Shown: positions 44,093 through 55,334, numbered from the stretch's first letter. The stretch: 64,000 nt of DNA from APNM01 sp040361335 (GCF_040361335.1 NZ_APNM01000006.1:124001-188000), one strand, 5' to 3'. The notes: generated from the sequence alone by a model not told the origin. Made by a program: numbers and translations.

Positions 44093-45451
44093 ATCCTTCC
44101 TGGGTCTCTGCCATCCTTCCACCGTCACCTGACGCGCGCGGGACACGGTCAACTTGCCGGCGGGGGCGTCCTTGGTGATGGTGGAGCCGGCGCCGATGGT
44201 GGCGCCGGCGGCGACCTCGACGGGGGCCACGAGCTGGCAATCGGAGCCGATGAAGGCGCCGTCGCCGATCACGGTCTTGTGCTTGGCCGCGCCGTCGTAG
44301 TTGCAGGTGATCACGCCGGCGCCGACGTTGACGTCGGCGCCCAGTTCGGCGTCGCCGACATAGCTGAGATGCGGCATCTTGCTGCCGGCGCCCACCTTGA
44401 TGTTCTTGGTCTCGACGAAATTGCCGACCTTGGCGCGCTCGCCCAGCTCGGTGTCCGGGCGCAGGCGGGCGAAGGGACCGATCTGGCAGCGGTCACCCAC
44501 CCTGGCGTGCTCGATCACGGTGTGGGCGTGGATCTGGGTGCCGTCGCCGATGCGGCACTGCCTGAGCACGCAGTTGGGCCCCACGTGCACCCCCGCGCCC
44601 AGGGCCACCTCGCCCTCGATCACGGCGTTGACGTCGATCACGCAGTCGGGGCCGGCGGTCAGGGTACCGCGCAGATCGAACCGGGCCGGATCGCGCAGTG
44701 TCAGACCCGCGGCCATCAGCTCATCGGCCTGGCGTCGCTGCAGCACCCGCTCGGCGGCGGCCAATTCACGCTTGTCGTTGATGCCCTGCACTTCCGCGGC
44801 GCTCCCTGCCTGGCCGGCCACCACGCGTACGCCGTCCTCGGCGGCCAGCGCGACGATATCCGTCAGATAATATTCACCCTGGGCATTGTCGTTGTCCAAC
44901 CGGACGAGCCAATCCCGCAGGCGACCGGCGGGGCCGCAGAGCAGGCCGGTATTGACCTCGCGGATATGGCGCTGGTCGCCGTCCGCGTCCTTGTGCTCGA
45001 CGATGCCGATCACGCGATTGCTGTCATCGCGCACGATGCGACCGTAGCCCGTGGGATCGTCAAGCACCACCGTGAGCAGGGCCAGGCTGTCGCCGCCCGC
45101 CGCCTCGACCAGGTTCTCCAGGGTCTCGGCACGGATCAACGGGACGTCGCCATACAGCACCAGGACCCGGGCGCCGTCGGGTACGTCGTGGATCGCCTGG
45201 GCCACGGCATGCCCGGTGCCGAGCTGTTCGGCCTGGTGGACCCAGTTGACGTCGAGATAGCCGAGGGCGGACTGCACCTGCTCGGCGCCGTGGCCGTACA
45301 CCACGTGGATGCGTTCCGGGTCGAGCCGCTGGGCCGTTTCCACGACGTGGGTCAGCAGCGGGCGGTCGCCCAGCGGCTGCAGCACCTTGGGCAAGGCGGA
45401 GCGCATCCGGGTGCCCTGGCCGGCGGCGAGTACGATGATGTGCAAGGGCAT
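44081..45451 (-). CDS. glmU: Bifunctional GlcNAc-1-P uridyltransferase/GlcN-1-P acetyltransferase
   Basis: 456 residues from ATG 45451 (MPLHIIVLAAGQGTRM), the typical length. The uridyltransferase domain has the LAAGQGTRMRSALPK loop, QLGTGHAV and VLYGDVPLI. The C-terminal left-handed beta-helix acetyltransferase shows the hexapeptide repeats, VGNFVETKN, LSYVGDAELG and CNYDGAAKHKT. It makes UDP-GlcNAc. The last codons (KDRKT-stop) are built from the heptamer array of the adjacent gap. A further upstream in-frame start gives an unlikely N-terminal extension. Confidence 0.98.
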   Translation of the reverse strand: MPLHIIVLAAGQGTRMRSALPKVLQPLGDRPLLTHVVETAQRLDPERIHVVYGHGAEQVQSALGYLDVNWVHQAEQLGTGHAVAQAIHDVPDGARVLVLYGDVPLIRAETLENLVEAAGGDSLALLTVVLDDPTGYGRIVRDDSNRVIGIVEHKDADGDQRHIREVNTGLLCGPAGRLRDWLVRLDNDNAQGEYYLTDIVALAAEDGVRVVAGQAGSAAEVQGINDKRELAAAERVLQRRQADELMAAGLTLRDPARFDLRGTLTAGPDCVIDVNAVIEGEVALGAGVHVGPNCVLRQCRIGDGTQIHAHTVIEHARVGDRCQIGPFARLRPDTELGERAKVGNFVETKNIKVGAGSKMPHLSYVGDAELGADVNVGAGVITCNYDGAAKHKTVIGDGAFIGSDCQLVAPVEVAAGATIGAGSTITKDAPAGKLTVSRARQVTVEGWQRPRKDRKT

Positions 45452-45553
45452 GTCGACGTCGAGACTCCGAATTCGCGGACCCACCAAAGGCCCGTCATTG
45501 TTGCAGAAAACCATGACATTTTCCGCCCTGCAGCACGCCGCGCCAGGCGGCGG

Positions 45554-48043
45554 TCACGGACCGTCGCGCCCTTGAGCCGGCGGCATCGCCGGCCACGGCC
45601 AGCGCGGCGACGCCCAGAGCCGCTCGTGCAGGGCCTCGAAGGCCACGGCATCGTCCAGCAGGGCGGCGCGCTCGGCGCTGCCGAGACTCTCCGGTCCCGC
45701 CTCCAGGACCCGGTCGCAAAGGGCCCGCCGACGCTCCCGCTCGTTCGCCGGCAGGGTATGCGGGCTGCGCACCAATGCGCAGTGCAGGGCGTTGACGGCG
45801 GGGTCCAGCAGCGCCCGTGCGAAGCCACGGCGCCCCTCGTGCCCGCCGCGACGCAGTTCCCGCCGCAACCGGCGCAGCACCCGCGGCGGCCGCGACTCCT
45901 CCGGGATCAGGAACAAGCGCCGGCGCCGCAGCCGCCGGCCCAGGCCCGGACGGCTGGAATACACCGTCACCGCCGGCGCCAGCAGCAGCGGCACGAAGAT
46001 CGGCAGCAGCCACGGGGCGAAGCCCGGAGCGACGTAGAACAGCAGCCCGCCCCAGGCGAGTGCGATCAGCATGCCGGGACCGTGGTATCGGAGGGCGCGC
46101 GTCCACGGGATGCCGACGTCCGAGCGCGACTGCGCGCCCCAGCGGACCTTGCCGCCCAGCAGCGTGACCGCCACGAAGCGCGAATGCGAGAGCATGCGCA
46201 CCGGCGCGATCAACGTCGTGAACAGGATCTCCAGCACCGTGCTCGCCAACAGGCCCGGCCAGCCGCCGAAATCGCGGGCCTCGCCCCGCCACAGGATCCG
46301 CAGCAACCCCAGCAGCTTGGGCAGGAACAGCACCACCAGGGTCGCCGCGAACAGACTGATGGCCCAGGCCGGCCGCCAGACCGGCCACTCCGGGAACAGA
46401 CCGCCGGCCTCGGGAAAGTAGTCATGCGGCCGCAGGGCCTCCAGGACAGCCTCGGTGCTGCTCAAACCCAGGAACACCAGCCACAGCAGGGCCGAGGCGT
46501 AGGCCATCACGCCATTGGCGAACAGGGCGCGGTGGGCGGGATTGAGGCGGTCCGAGAACAGCAGCCGCATGTGCTGGAGGTTGCCCTGGCACCAGCGCCG
46601 GTCGCGCTTGAGCTCGTCGAGCAGGGTGGGCGGCATCTCCTCGTAGCTGCCCGGCAGGTCGTAGGCCAGGTACACGCCCCACCCGGCCCGGCGCAGCAGG
46701 GCCGCCTCCACGAAGTCGTGGCTGAGGATATCGCCCGATAGCGCGCCCTTGCCCGGTAGCCGCGGCAGCGAGCAGTGCGCCATGAAGGGGGCGATGCGGA
46801 TGATCGCGTTGTGGCCCCAGTAGTGGGCGTTGTCGAGGTGCCAGAAGTGCAGGCCGGCGGCGAACAGCGGCCCGTAGGCCCGCAGCGCGAACTGCTGGAT
46901 GCGCGCGATCGGGGTGTGACGTTCCACCGCGAACGGCTGGGTCTGGATCAGACCGGCGGCCGGGTGATGCTCCATCAGTTGGGCCAAGCGCACGAGCGCG
47001 TCGCCGGTCATGATGCTGTCGGCGTCCAGGACCACCATGTAGCGGTACTGACCGCCCCAACGACGGCAGAAATCGGCGATATTGCCGTTCTTGCGCTTGG
47101 CGTGGGTCCGCCGGCGCCGATAATACACCCGGCCGTGGGCGCCCAGATCGCGGCACATCGCGGCCCAGGCCACCTCCTCCTCGACCCAGAGATCGGGATC
47201 GCGGGAGTCGCTGAGCACGAAGAAATCGAAACGCTCCGCCTGCCCGGTGTCCGCCAGCGAGCGGTAGACCGTGCGCAGCCCGGCGAAGACCCGGTCCACG
47301 TCCTCGTCGCAAATGGGCATGACCACGGCCGTGCGGGCCCCGGCCGGCAGCGGCGTGCGCCCGGCCACCGCGGCATCGACCGCATAGCGGTCGCCGAACA
47401 GCAGGGTCCGGAAGCCCGCCACCGCGGTCCAGAAACCCACCAGGATCCAGGCGAACAGCAGGAAGGCCACCGCCAGGATCGCCACTTCCAGTCCCGTGCC
47501 ACCCTGATGGGGCAACACGGCGGCCAGGTAACCGCTGCCGGCGAAGGCCGGTAGCGCCACCAACACTGACAGCGCCAGTTGCCGCAGCCGGGCCGCGCTC
47601 CGCAACCGATCGGGACCCGCCAGTCGCGTCGGCAGGCGGGCGAGCCATAGTACGCCGTCCATGAGGCGTCGCAGCGGGCTGCGATCCAGGGGCGGCGGGC
47701 GCATGTGGCCGCGCCGTATCGGCGGCATGGAGCGCAGCCGCGGCCAGCGTCCGGACCAGGGCAGGCGGCCGAAGCGCGTCGTCACCCGTTTCCGCCGGGA
47801 GGCCGCCAACCCCGCCGCCGGTCCCCCATCGCGCTCCGCCAGCAACCGGTGCAGACGCTCGAAGGCACGCTCGTAGGCCGCCTCGGGCTCGGCCGGCATA
47901 TCCCCGGTGGCACGCTCGACCAAGGACGTCGATTCATCCTCGGGCAGCCCCAGGGCCGCCAGGTATTGCCGCAGTCGTTCCGCCACCTTGCGGCGCAGGG
48001 CATCTTCCGGCGCGTCGACGGATTCGAACGAGATCGCGCTCAT
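45554..48043 (-). CDS. opgH: Osmoregulated periplasmic glucan glucosyltransferase OpgH (MdoH)
   Basis: 829 residues from ATG 48043. An N-terminal cytoplasmic region is followed by two membrane helices (about 135-205) and a GT2 domain with VVMPICDEDVDRVFAGL, VVLDADSIMTG (DxD-like), HDFVEAALLRRAGW and RDRRWCQGN (the Q/R-x-x-RW motif). Further membrane segments follow (about 520-720). It polymerises glucose from UDP-glucose and moves it across the inner membrane. The start overlaps the opgG stop by 4 bases (ATGA). Confidence 0.95.
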   Translation of the reverse strand: MSAISFESVDAPEDALRRKVAERLRQYLAALGLPEDESTSLVERATGDMPAEPEAAYERAFERLHRLLAERDGGPAAGLAASRRKRVTTRFGRLPWSGRWPRLRSMPPIRRGHMRPPPLDRSPLRRLMDGVLWLARLPTRLAGPDRLRSAARLRQLALSVLVALPAFAGSGYLAAVLPHQGGTGLEVAILAVAFLLFAWILVGFWTAVAGFRTLLFGDRYAVDAAVAGRTPLPAGARTAVVMPICDEDVDRVFAGLRTVYRSLADTGQAERFDFFVLSDSRDPDLWVEEEVAWAAMCRDLGAHGRVYYRRRRTHAKRKNGNIADFCRRWGGQYRYMVVLDADSIMTGDALVRLAQLMEHHPAAGLIQTQPFAVERHTPIARIQQFALRAYGPLFAAGLHFWHLDNAHYWGHNAIIRIAPFMAHCSLPRLPGKGALSGDILSHDFVEAALLRRAGWGVYLAYDLPGSYEEMPPTLLDELKRDRRWCQGNLQHMRLLFSDRLNPAHRALFANGVMAYASALLWLVFLGLSSTEAVLEALRPHDYFPEAGGLFPEWPVWRPAWAISLFAATLVVLFLPKLLGLLRILWRGEARDFGGWPGLLASTVLEILFTTLIAPVRMLSHSRFVAVTLLGGKVRWGAQSRSDVGIPWTRALRYHGPGMLIALAWGGLLFYVAPGFAPWLLPIFVPLLLAPAVTVYSSRPGLGRRLRRRRLFLIPEESRPPRVLRRLRRELRRGGHEGRRGFARALLDPAVNALHCALVRSPHTLPANERERRRALCDRVLEAGPESLGSAERAALLDDAVAFEALHERLWASPRWPWPAMPPAQGRDGP

Positions 48044-49596
48044 GGCCGCAGGGCGTAGGTCCAGGTCTCGGTCAGCGCGCCGCCGTCCGGCGTCGCCAGA
48101 TAGGCACGCAGTTCCAGCGGCGGCGCGGCGTCGGCGGCCAGCACGTGGAACACCAGACGCCAGCCGCCGGTCGCCTCGTTGCGGAAGGCGTTGGCGTGCA
48201 GCAGGCGCGCGCCCTCGGGAACGGACACACGCGGCACCACCTCGGCATTCGCCGGCAACTCGTCCAGGCGGTCGCCGACGAAATCGATCACCACTTCCCG
48301 GGCGGCAGCCGGCTGCTGACTGCCGCCGCTGGGCCGGCCCACGCGGGTCGCCCGGGTCCGGCCGCCCGGCGGCAGGGCCTCGTCGGGACCGCGCCAGGAC
48401 AGGCGGTAGGCGAAGTCCAGGGTCTGGCCCGCGGTGACCGACTCCGCCGGCACCCAGTAAGCGACGATGTTGTCGTTCTTCTCGCTCTCGGAAGGAATCT
48501 GGACCAGCTCGATACGGCCCTTGCCCCATTCGCCCTGGGGCGCGACCCAGGCACTCGGCCGGCGCTCGTAGCGGGCCTCCAGGTCCTGGTAGTTGGCGAA
48601 CGCGTCGTCGCGCTGCATCAATCCGAAGCCGCGCGGGCTCTCCAGCACGAAGCTGTTCACCGCCAGCTCGCGCGGGTTGTGCAGCGGCCGCCAGAGCCAT
48701 TCGCCGGTGCGCGCGGCGATCAGCAGGCCGTCCGAGTCGTGTACCTCGGGACGGAAATCGTCGAAACGGTGCGGACCGTTCTCGCCGAACAGGAACATGC
48801 TGGTGAGCGGCGCGATGCCCAGCTTGGCGATGGGATGGCGGGTGAACAGCCGCGCCTGCACGTCCATGATGGTGATCGCGCCGGGCTCGATGACGAATCG
48901 GTAGGCGCCGGTCACGCTCGGACTGTCGAGCAGGGCGTAGACGGTCATGCGTTCGGCGTCCGGCGCCGGCGGCTTGATCCAGTAGGCGCGGAAGCGCGGG
49001 AATTCCTCGCCGTCGGCGGTGGCCGTGTCCACCGCCAGCCCGCGCGCGGACAGCCCGTAATGCTGGCCGGCGCCGATACCGCGGAAATAGCTCGCGCCCA
49101 GGAACACCGCGAACTCGTCCTTGTAGTCGGGCCGGTTGAGCGGGTAGTGCACGCGAAAGCCGGCATAGCCCAGGTCCGCGGGGACGCGCTCGGCCAACTT
49201 GGGATTCGGATACTCGAAGCGACCCTTCTCGAAGGCGAGCCGCCCCACGCCGCCGGCGGTTATCAGATACACCGGCACCGTGTGCCGGTAATGGAATCCC
49301 GGATGGAAGAACTGCAGCTCGAAGGGGCGGCCCTCGCTGCGCCATAGTGCCTTGCCGGGCCGGTAGCGAATCGCCCGCCACTGGTCGTAGCTCAACTCGC
49401 GCAGGTCGGGCGGCACCGCGGGCGGCGCCTGGTAGGGCTTTTCCGCCAGGGCCTTGGCGCGTGCCGCGACCTGCTCCAGGCCGAACGGTGGCGGTCCGGC
49501 GCCAACGGCGCCGGCGGCGGCAATCAGGAATAGTGCCGCTACGGCGCGGCGTACGGCCGGGAACCGGCCGTGTGGCGAGGGGGCCATGTCGTGCAA
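48040..49596 (-). CDS. opgG: Periplasmic glucan biosynthesis protein OpgG (MdoG)
   Basis: 518 residues. A signal peptide (AVAALFLIAAAGAVGA) is followed by the MdoG domain: YDQWRAIRYRPGKALW, FELQFFHPGFHY, TSMFLFGENGPHRFDDFRPEVHDSDGL and NPRELAVNSFVLESPRGFGLMQRDD, all conserved in OpgG/OpgD. It shapes the glucan backbone in the periplasm. The TTG at 49596 is preferred because GGAGG lies 5 bases upstream; the next ATG (49587) would have a 14-base spacing. A weak GATAAT element lies upstream. It is paired with opgH. Confidence 0.92.
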   Translation of the reverse strand: MHDMAPSPHGRFPAVRRAVAALFLIAAAGAVGAGPPPFGLEQVAARAKALAEKPYQAPPAVPPDLRELSYDQWRAIRYRPGKALWRSEGRPFELQFFHPGFHYRHTVPVYLITAGGVGRLAFEKGRFEYPNPKLAERVPADLGYAGFRVHYPLNRPDYKDEFAVFLGASYFRGIGAGQHYGLSARGLAVDTATADGEEFPRFRAYWIKPPAPDAERMTVYALLDSPSVTGAYRFVIEPGAITIMDVQARLFTRHPIAKLGIAPLTSMFLFGENGPHRFDDFRPEVHDSDGLLIAARTGEWLWRPLHNPRELAVNSFVLESPRGFGLMQRDDAFANYQDLEARYERRPSAWVAPQGEWGKGRIELVQIPSESEKNDNIVAYWVPAESVTAGQTLDFAYRLSWRGPDEALPPGGRTRATRVGRPSGGSQQPAAAREVVIDFVGDRLDELPANAEVVPRVSVPEGARLLHANAFRNEATGGWRLVFHVLAADAAPPLELRAYLATPDGGALTETWTYALRP

Positions 49597-49711
49597 GTCG
49601 TCCTCCCGATGCAGGGTCGCACGTGGTCCCGATTCGCCCCCTCGTCAATCGGGCATGGGGGATCCATTATCCCTGCAAATGGGCTGGCGGGCCAGTCTCG
49701 GGAGTGACATG

Positions 49712-49770
49712 CCGCCGGACGGGCGCCGGCGGCGGGCAGACGTAGACGGCCCCGGCCGACGCGGCCGGGG
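49712..49770 (-). terminator. Tandem GC hairpins after atpC
   Basis: CCCCGGCC (49750-49757) and GGCCGGGG (49763-49770) form an 8-bp stem with loop GACGC, 17 bases after the atpC stop. A second stem, CCGCCGG (49712-49718) with CCGGCGG (49726-49732), follows. Neither is followed by a T-run. They are the best candidates for the end of the atp operon before opgGH. Confidence 0.55.
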
Positions 49771-49787
49771 TCGCTCGCGACGGCCGA

Positions 49788-50219
49788 TCAGCGGCGGGAG
49801 GAGGTGCCGCGGAGCTGTTTGACCACGTGCAGCCGGGCCGCGGCCTCGGCCAGCTCCGCCTGGGCGCGGGCCATGTCGACCTTGTCGTGCGCCTCGGACA
49901 GGGCCTCCTCGGCTCGCTGCTTGGCCTTCTCGGCCTCGGCCTCGTCGATGTCGTGGGCACGGGCGGCCGTGTCGGCGAGCACCGTGACCAGATGCGGCTG
50001 CACTTCGAGCACACCGCCGGACACGAAGAAGACCTGCTCCTGGCCCTCCAGGTCCTCGATCCGGACCTGCCCCGGCTTGAGCCGGGTCAGCAGCGGGGCG
50101 TGGCGGGGCGCAATGCCCACCTCGCCCATCTCGGCCGGCGCATAGACCATGTTCGCGGAGCCGGAATGGATCTGGCCCTCCGCGCTGACGATGTCGACGT
50201 GTAGCTTCATGTCCGACAC
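49788..50219 (-). CDS. atpC: ATP synthase F1 epsilon subunit
   Basis: 143 residues from GTG 50219 (AGAGG 4 bases upstream; ATG 50210 is the alternative). Conserved LHVDIVSAEGQIHSG, GEVGIAPRHAPLLTRLKPG and FFVSGGVLEVQPHLVTVLADT, followed by the two-helix C-terminus. Epsilon couples the rotor to F1 and inhibits ATP hydrolysis. Last gene of the atp operon. Confidence 0.97.
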   Translation of the reverse strand: MSDMKLHVDIVSAEGQIHSGSANMVYAPAEMGEVGIAPRHAPLLTRLKPGQVRIEDLEGQEQVFFVSGGVLEVQPHLVTVLADTAARAHDIDEAEAEKAKQRAEEALSEAHDKVDMARAQAELAEAAARLHVVKQLRGTSSRR

Positions 50220-50240
50220 TGAGCCTCTCTCGGGACGCGT

Positions 50241-51644
50241 TTACGCGGCCTGCTTCTGCTGCATCTCTTCGCCCTTCTTCACCGCGTCGTCGATGGTGCC
50301 GACCATGTAGAAGGCCTGTTCGGGCAGGTGGTCGTACTCGCCGTCGACGATGCCGCGGAAGCCGCGGATGGTCTCCTTCAGGGAGACATACTGACCCGGG
50401 GAGCCGGTGAACACCTCGGCGACGAAGAACGGCTGCGACAGGAAGCGCTGGATCTTGCGCGCGCGGGCCACGGTGAGCTTGTCCTCCTCGGAGAGCTCGT
50501 CCATGCCCAGGATCGCGATGATGTCCTTGAGCTCCTTGTAGCGCTGCAGGGTCTGCTGCACCGCGCGGGCGGTATCGTAGTGCTCGCGGCCGACCACGTT
50601 CGGGTCGAGCTGGCGCGAGGTGGAGTCCAGCGGATCCACCGCGGGGTAGATACCCAGCTCGGCGATCGAGCGGGCCAGCACCACGGTGGCGTCCAGGTGG
50701 GCGAAGGTCGTGGCCGGGGACGGGTCGGTAAGGTCGTCCGCGGGCACGTACACCGCCTGGATCGAGGTGATGGAGCCGGTCTTGGTGGAGGTGATGCGCT
50801 CCTGCAGGATGCCCATCTCCTCGGCCAGGGTCGGCTGGTAACCCACCGCGGAGGGCATGCGGCCCAGCAGCGCGGACACCTCGGTGCCGGCCAGCGTGTA
50901 GCGGTAGATGTTGTCGATGAACAGCAGGACGTCGCGGCCCTCGTCACGGAAGTACTCGGCCATGGTCAGGCCGGTCAGGGCCACGCGCAGACGGTTGCCC
51001 GGCGGCTCGTTCATCTGGCCGTAGACCAACGCCACCTTGTCGAGCACCTGCGACTCCTGCATCTCGTGGTAGAAGTCGTTGCCCTCGCGGGTCCGCTCGC
51101 CGACGCCGGCGAACACCGAGTAGCCGGAGTGCTCCGCGGCGATGTTGCGGATCAGCTCCATCATGTTCACGGTCTTGCCCACGCCGGCGCCGCCGAACAG
51201 GCCGACCTTGCCGCCCTTGGCGAACGGGCAGAGCAGGTCGATGACCTTGATGCCGGTCTCCAGCAGCTCGGTGGCCGCCGACTGCTCCTCGAAGCTGGGG
51301 GCGGTGCGGTGGATCGGCGCACGCTCGTCGGTGCCGATCTCGCCCTGCTTGTCGATGGGCGTGCCGAGCACGTCCATGATCCGGCCCAGGGTCGCCTGGC
51401 CCACCGGTACCGAGATCGGGTTGCCGGTGTTGGTGACCTCGATCCCGCGCTGCAGGCCGTCGGTCACGCCCATGGCGATGCAGCGGACCACGCCGTCGCC
51501 CATCTGCTGCTGGACTTCCAGCACCAGTTCGGCCTTGTCGACCACCAGGGCGTCGTGGATGTTCGGCAGATCCTCGCGCTCGAACTCGACGTCGACCACG
51601 GCGCCGATGATTTGAACGATCTTGCCGGTTTTGCCGTTGCTCAT
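50241..51644 (-). CDS. atpD: ATP synthase F1 beta subunit
   Basis: 467 residues. Walker A GGAGVGKT, the RYTLAGTEVSALLGRMPSAVGYQPTL segment and the SDELSEEDK-like C-terminal acidic loop (MDELSEEDKL) identify the catalytic beta subunit. Starts MSNGKTGKIVQIIGAVVDVEF. A gap of 69 bases with heptamer repeats lies between it and atpG. Confidence 0.99.
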   Translation of the reverse strand: MSNGKTGKIVQIIGAVVDVEFEREDLPNIHDALVVDKAELVLEVQQQMGDGVVRCIAMGVTDGLQRGIEVTNTGNPISVPVGQATLGRIMDVLGTPIDKQGEIGTDERAPIHRTAPSFEEQSAATELLETGIKVIDLLCPFAKGGKVGLFGGAGVGKTVNMMELIRNIAAEHSGYSVFAGVGERTREGNDFYHEMQESQVLDKVALVYGQMNEPPGNRLRVALTGLTMAEYFRDEGRDVLLFIDNIYRYTLAGTEVSALLGRMPSAVGYQPTLAEEMGILQERITSTKTGSITSIQAVYVPADDLTDPSPATTFAHLDATVVLARSIAELGIYPAVDPLDSTSRQLDPNVVGREHYDTARAVQQTLQRYKELKDIIAILGMDELSEEDKLTVARARKIQRFLSQPFFVAEVFTGSPGQYVSLKETIRGFRGIVDGEYDHLPEQAFYMVGTIDDAVKKGEEMQQKQAA

Positions 51645-51677
51645 GTCTATGTCCTCAGGCTCTGGAGCGCTTGTGTT

Positions 51678-51705
51678 CTGGAAACTCGAAACTTGAAACT
51701 GGAAA
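51678..51705. repeat. Four tandem 7-bp repeats between atpG and atpD
   Basis: CTGGAAA, CTCGAAA, CTTGAAA and CTGGAAA follow one another without interruption (51678, 51685, 51692, 51699). The consensus CTNGAAA resembles the CGGRAAA units at 43998-44092. They sit inside the operon, between two coding regions. Confidence 0.75.
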
Positions 51706-51713
51706 CGTCGCCG

Positions 51714-52574
51714 TCAGGAGACCGCCGCCGCGCCGGCCACGATCTCGGACAGCTCCTGCGTGATCGCCGCCTGGCGGGCCTTGTTGTACTCGAGCTGGAG
51801 CTGGTCGATGATGTCGGCGGCGTTGTCGGAGGCCGACTTCATCGCCACCATCCGCGCCGCCATCTCGCAGGCGACGTTCTCGACCACGCCCTGGTACACC
51901 TGGGCCTCGACGTAGCGCATCAGGATGCCGTCGAGCAGGTCGGCGGCGTCCGGCTCGTAGATATAGTCCCAGTAGTCGGGCAGCTCGTCGTCCCGCACCG
52001 GCTCGATCGGGAGCACCTGCCGCACCTCGGGGCGCTGGGTCATGGTGTTCACGAAGTCGTTGCCCATCACGTACAGACGGTCGATCTTGCCCTCGCGATA
52101 CGCCTTGAGCATCACCTGCACCGTGCCCAGCAGGTCTTCCAGGTGCGGGTTGTCGCCCAGATTGGAGACCTCGGCCTCGATCTTGCTGAACCGCCGGAAG
52201 AAGCCGATACCCTTGCGGCCGACCACGGCGATGTCGGTCTCGATGCCTTTCTCCTTCCAGCCGCGCATCTCACCGAGCACGCGCCGGAACAGGTTGATGT
52301 TCAGGCCGCCGCACAGGCCGCGGTCGGTGGAGATCACCAGCAGGCCGACCCGCTTGATCTCGCGCTCGACCATGAAGGGATGCCGGTAGTCCGGATTCGC
52401 GTAGGCCAGGTGGCCGATCGTGCGCCGGATCTTCTCCGCATAGGGACGCGCCGCCTCGACCCGCTCCTGGGCCTTGCGCATCTTGGAGGCGGCGACCATC
52501 TCCATGGCCTTGGTAATCTTCTGCGTGTTCTCGACGCTTCGGATCTTGCCTTTGACTTCCTTCGAGCCGGCCAT
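51714..52574 (-). CDS. atpG: ATP synthase F1 gamma subunit
   Basis: 286 residues. Conserved ends: MAGSKEVKGKIRSVENTQKITKAMEMVAASKM and ALMRYVEAQ-like VYQGVVENVACEMAARMVAMKSASDNA, ending NKARQAAITQELSEIVAGAAA. It is the central rotor shaft. ITDRGLCGG-type core (ISTDRGLCGGLNINLF) is present. Confidence 0.99.
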   Translation of the reverse strand: MAGSKEVKGKIRSVENTQKITKAMEMVAASKMRKAQERVEAARPYAEKIRRTIGHLAYANPDYRHPFMVEREIKRVGLLVISTDRGLCGGLNINLFRRVLGEMRGWKEKGIETDIAVVGRKGIGFFRRFSKIEAEVSNLGDNPHLEDLLGTVQVMLKAYREGKIDRLYVMGNDFVNTMTQRPEVRQVLPIEPVRDDELPDYWDYIYEPDAADLLDGILMRYVEAQVYQGVVENVACEMAARMVAMKSASDNAADIIDQLQLEYNKARQAAITQELSEIVAGAAAVS

Positions 52575-52618
52575 CAGTTCACCTCGTCAATCGGAATTCG
52601 GAACCTGCACACCCGGGA

Positions 52619-54160
<1,542 letters not shown>

Positions 54161-54233
54161 ACCGGATTCCTCAGTTGTCCTCTATCGACGGGCCTCCGCC
54201 CGCCGCTGTCGATTCGCGCCCTTGTCCGGGCCG

Positions 54234-54782
54234 TCAGTGGGCCAGACTCTGGCTCAGTCGCGCGAGCTGCGCGCGCACGGAACCGTCGATAACCAGATCG
54301 CCGGCGCGGATCACGGCGCCGCCGATCAGGGCCTCGTCGATGGTGCACGACAGACTCACCTGCCGCGCCAGTCGTTTCTCCAGCGCCGAGGCCAGGGCCT
54401 CGCGCTGCGTATCGCCCAACTCGGCCGCCGTGCGGACCTCGACGTCCACCCGGTTCTCGGCCTCGGCCCGCAGGGCCGCGTACTGGGCGGCGATCTCGGG
54501 GGCCAGCCGCAGGCGGCCGTTCTCGGCCAGCAACCGCACCAGGTTCTCGGCCTGGCTGTCGGCGACGCCGGACAGCGCTTCGCCGGCGATCGCCACGATC
54601 GCCTCGGCGAGCTGCCGATCGTCCACGCCGGGATTGCCCACCAGCGCGGCGACGTCCTCGTTCGACACGATCGCCGCGAGGGTATCCAGCGCCTCGGACC
54701 AGGCCGGCAGGCTGCCGCCCGCCTGCGCCAGCTCGAAGATGGCCTCGGCGTAGGGCCGGGCAAGCGTGCGAAGCTCAGCCAT
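54234..54782 (-). CDS. atpH: ATP synthase F1 delta subunit
   Basis: 182 residues. RPYAEAIFELA near the start and the C-terminal IDEALIGGAVIRAGDLVIDGSVRAQL are typical of delta (OSCP), which ties F1 to the peripheral stalk. Its ATG shares one base with the atpF stop (TGATG). Confidence 0.96.
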   Translation of the reverse strand: MAELRTLARPYAEAIFELAQAGGSLPAWSEALDTLAAIVSNEDVAALVGNPGVDDRQLAEAIVAIAGEALSGVADSQAENLVRLLAENGRLRLAPEIAAQYAALRAEAENRVDVEVRTAAELGDTQREALASALEKRLARQVSLSCTIDEALIGGAVIRAGDLVIDGSVRAQLARLSQSLAH

Positions 54783-55255
54783 CAGCGGATCTCCGCAACC
54801 AGGTCGTCGATGATGTCGTTATGGGCCTGACTGTCGATCTCGCGCCGCAGGATGCGCTCGGCACCGGCGACGGACAGCCGGCCCACCTCGCGCCGGAGCT
54901 CGTCCTTGGCGTGGGCGACCGCCTGGTCGATCTCGTCGCGGGCCGCCGCCTTCAGGCGTTCGCCTTCCTCGCGGGCCTCGTCGCGGGACCGTTCGATGGT
55001 CTCGCTGGCCTGCTTCTGGGCGTTGCTCAGGATTTCCTGCGCCTGCTCGCGGGCCTCGCGGAGCATGTTCTCGGCCTTCTCGGTGGCCTCGTTCAGCTCG
55101 CGGGCGCCCCGTTCGGCCGCGGCCAGCCCCTCGCTGATCCGCTGCTGCCGATCGCGCATCGCCTGCATCAACGGCGGCCAGATGAACTTCATCGTGAACC
55201 AGACGAACACGCCGAAGACGATCATCTGGCCGAGCAGGGTGGCGTTGATGTTCAT
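54782..55255 (-). CDS. atpF: ATP synthase F0 b subunit
   Basis: 157 residues. One membrane helix at the start (NATLLGQMIVFGVFVWFTMKFIWPPL) and a long charged coiled helix, typical of the peripheral stalk dimer. Starts MNINATLLGQ; the length matches the family. Confidence 0.97.
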   Translation of the reverse strand: MNINATLLGQMIVFGVFVWFTMKFIWPPLMQAMRDRQQRISEGLAAAERGARELNEATEKAENMLREAREQAQEILSNAQKQASETIERSRDEAREEGERLKAAARDEIDQAVAHAKDELRREVGRLSVAGAERILRREIDSQAHNDIIDDLVAEIR

Positions 55256-55334
55256 AACGGACTCCAGTGAGAGCGAAGATGGAAGCTACGGGACGCAAGC
55301 GATCGAGATCGCCCCATCCCCGACCTTCCTCTTC

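Noticed and set aside
44279..46741. Plus-strand frame of 820 codons opposite glmU and opgH
   Set aside because: Both opposite genes are certain; this frame is compositional.
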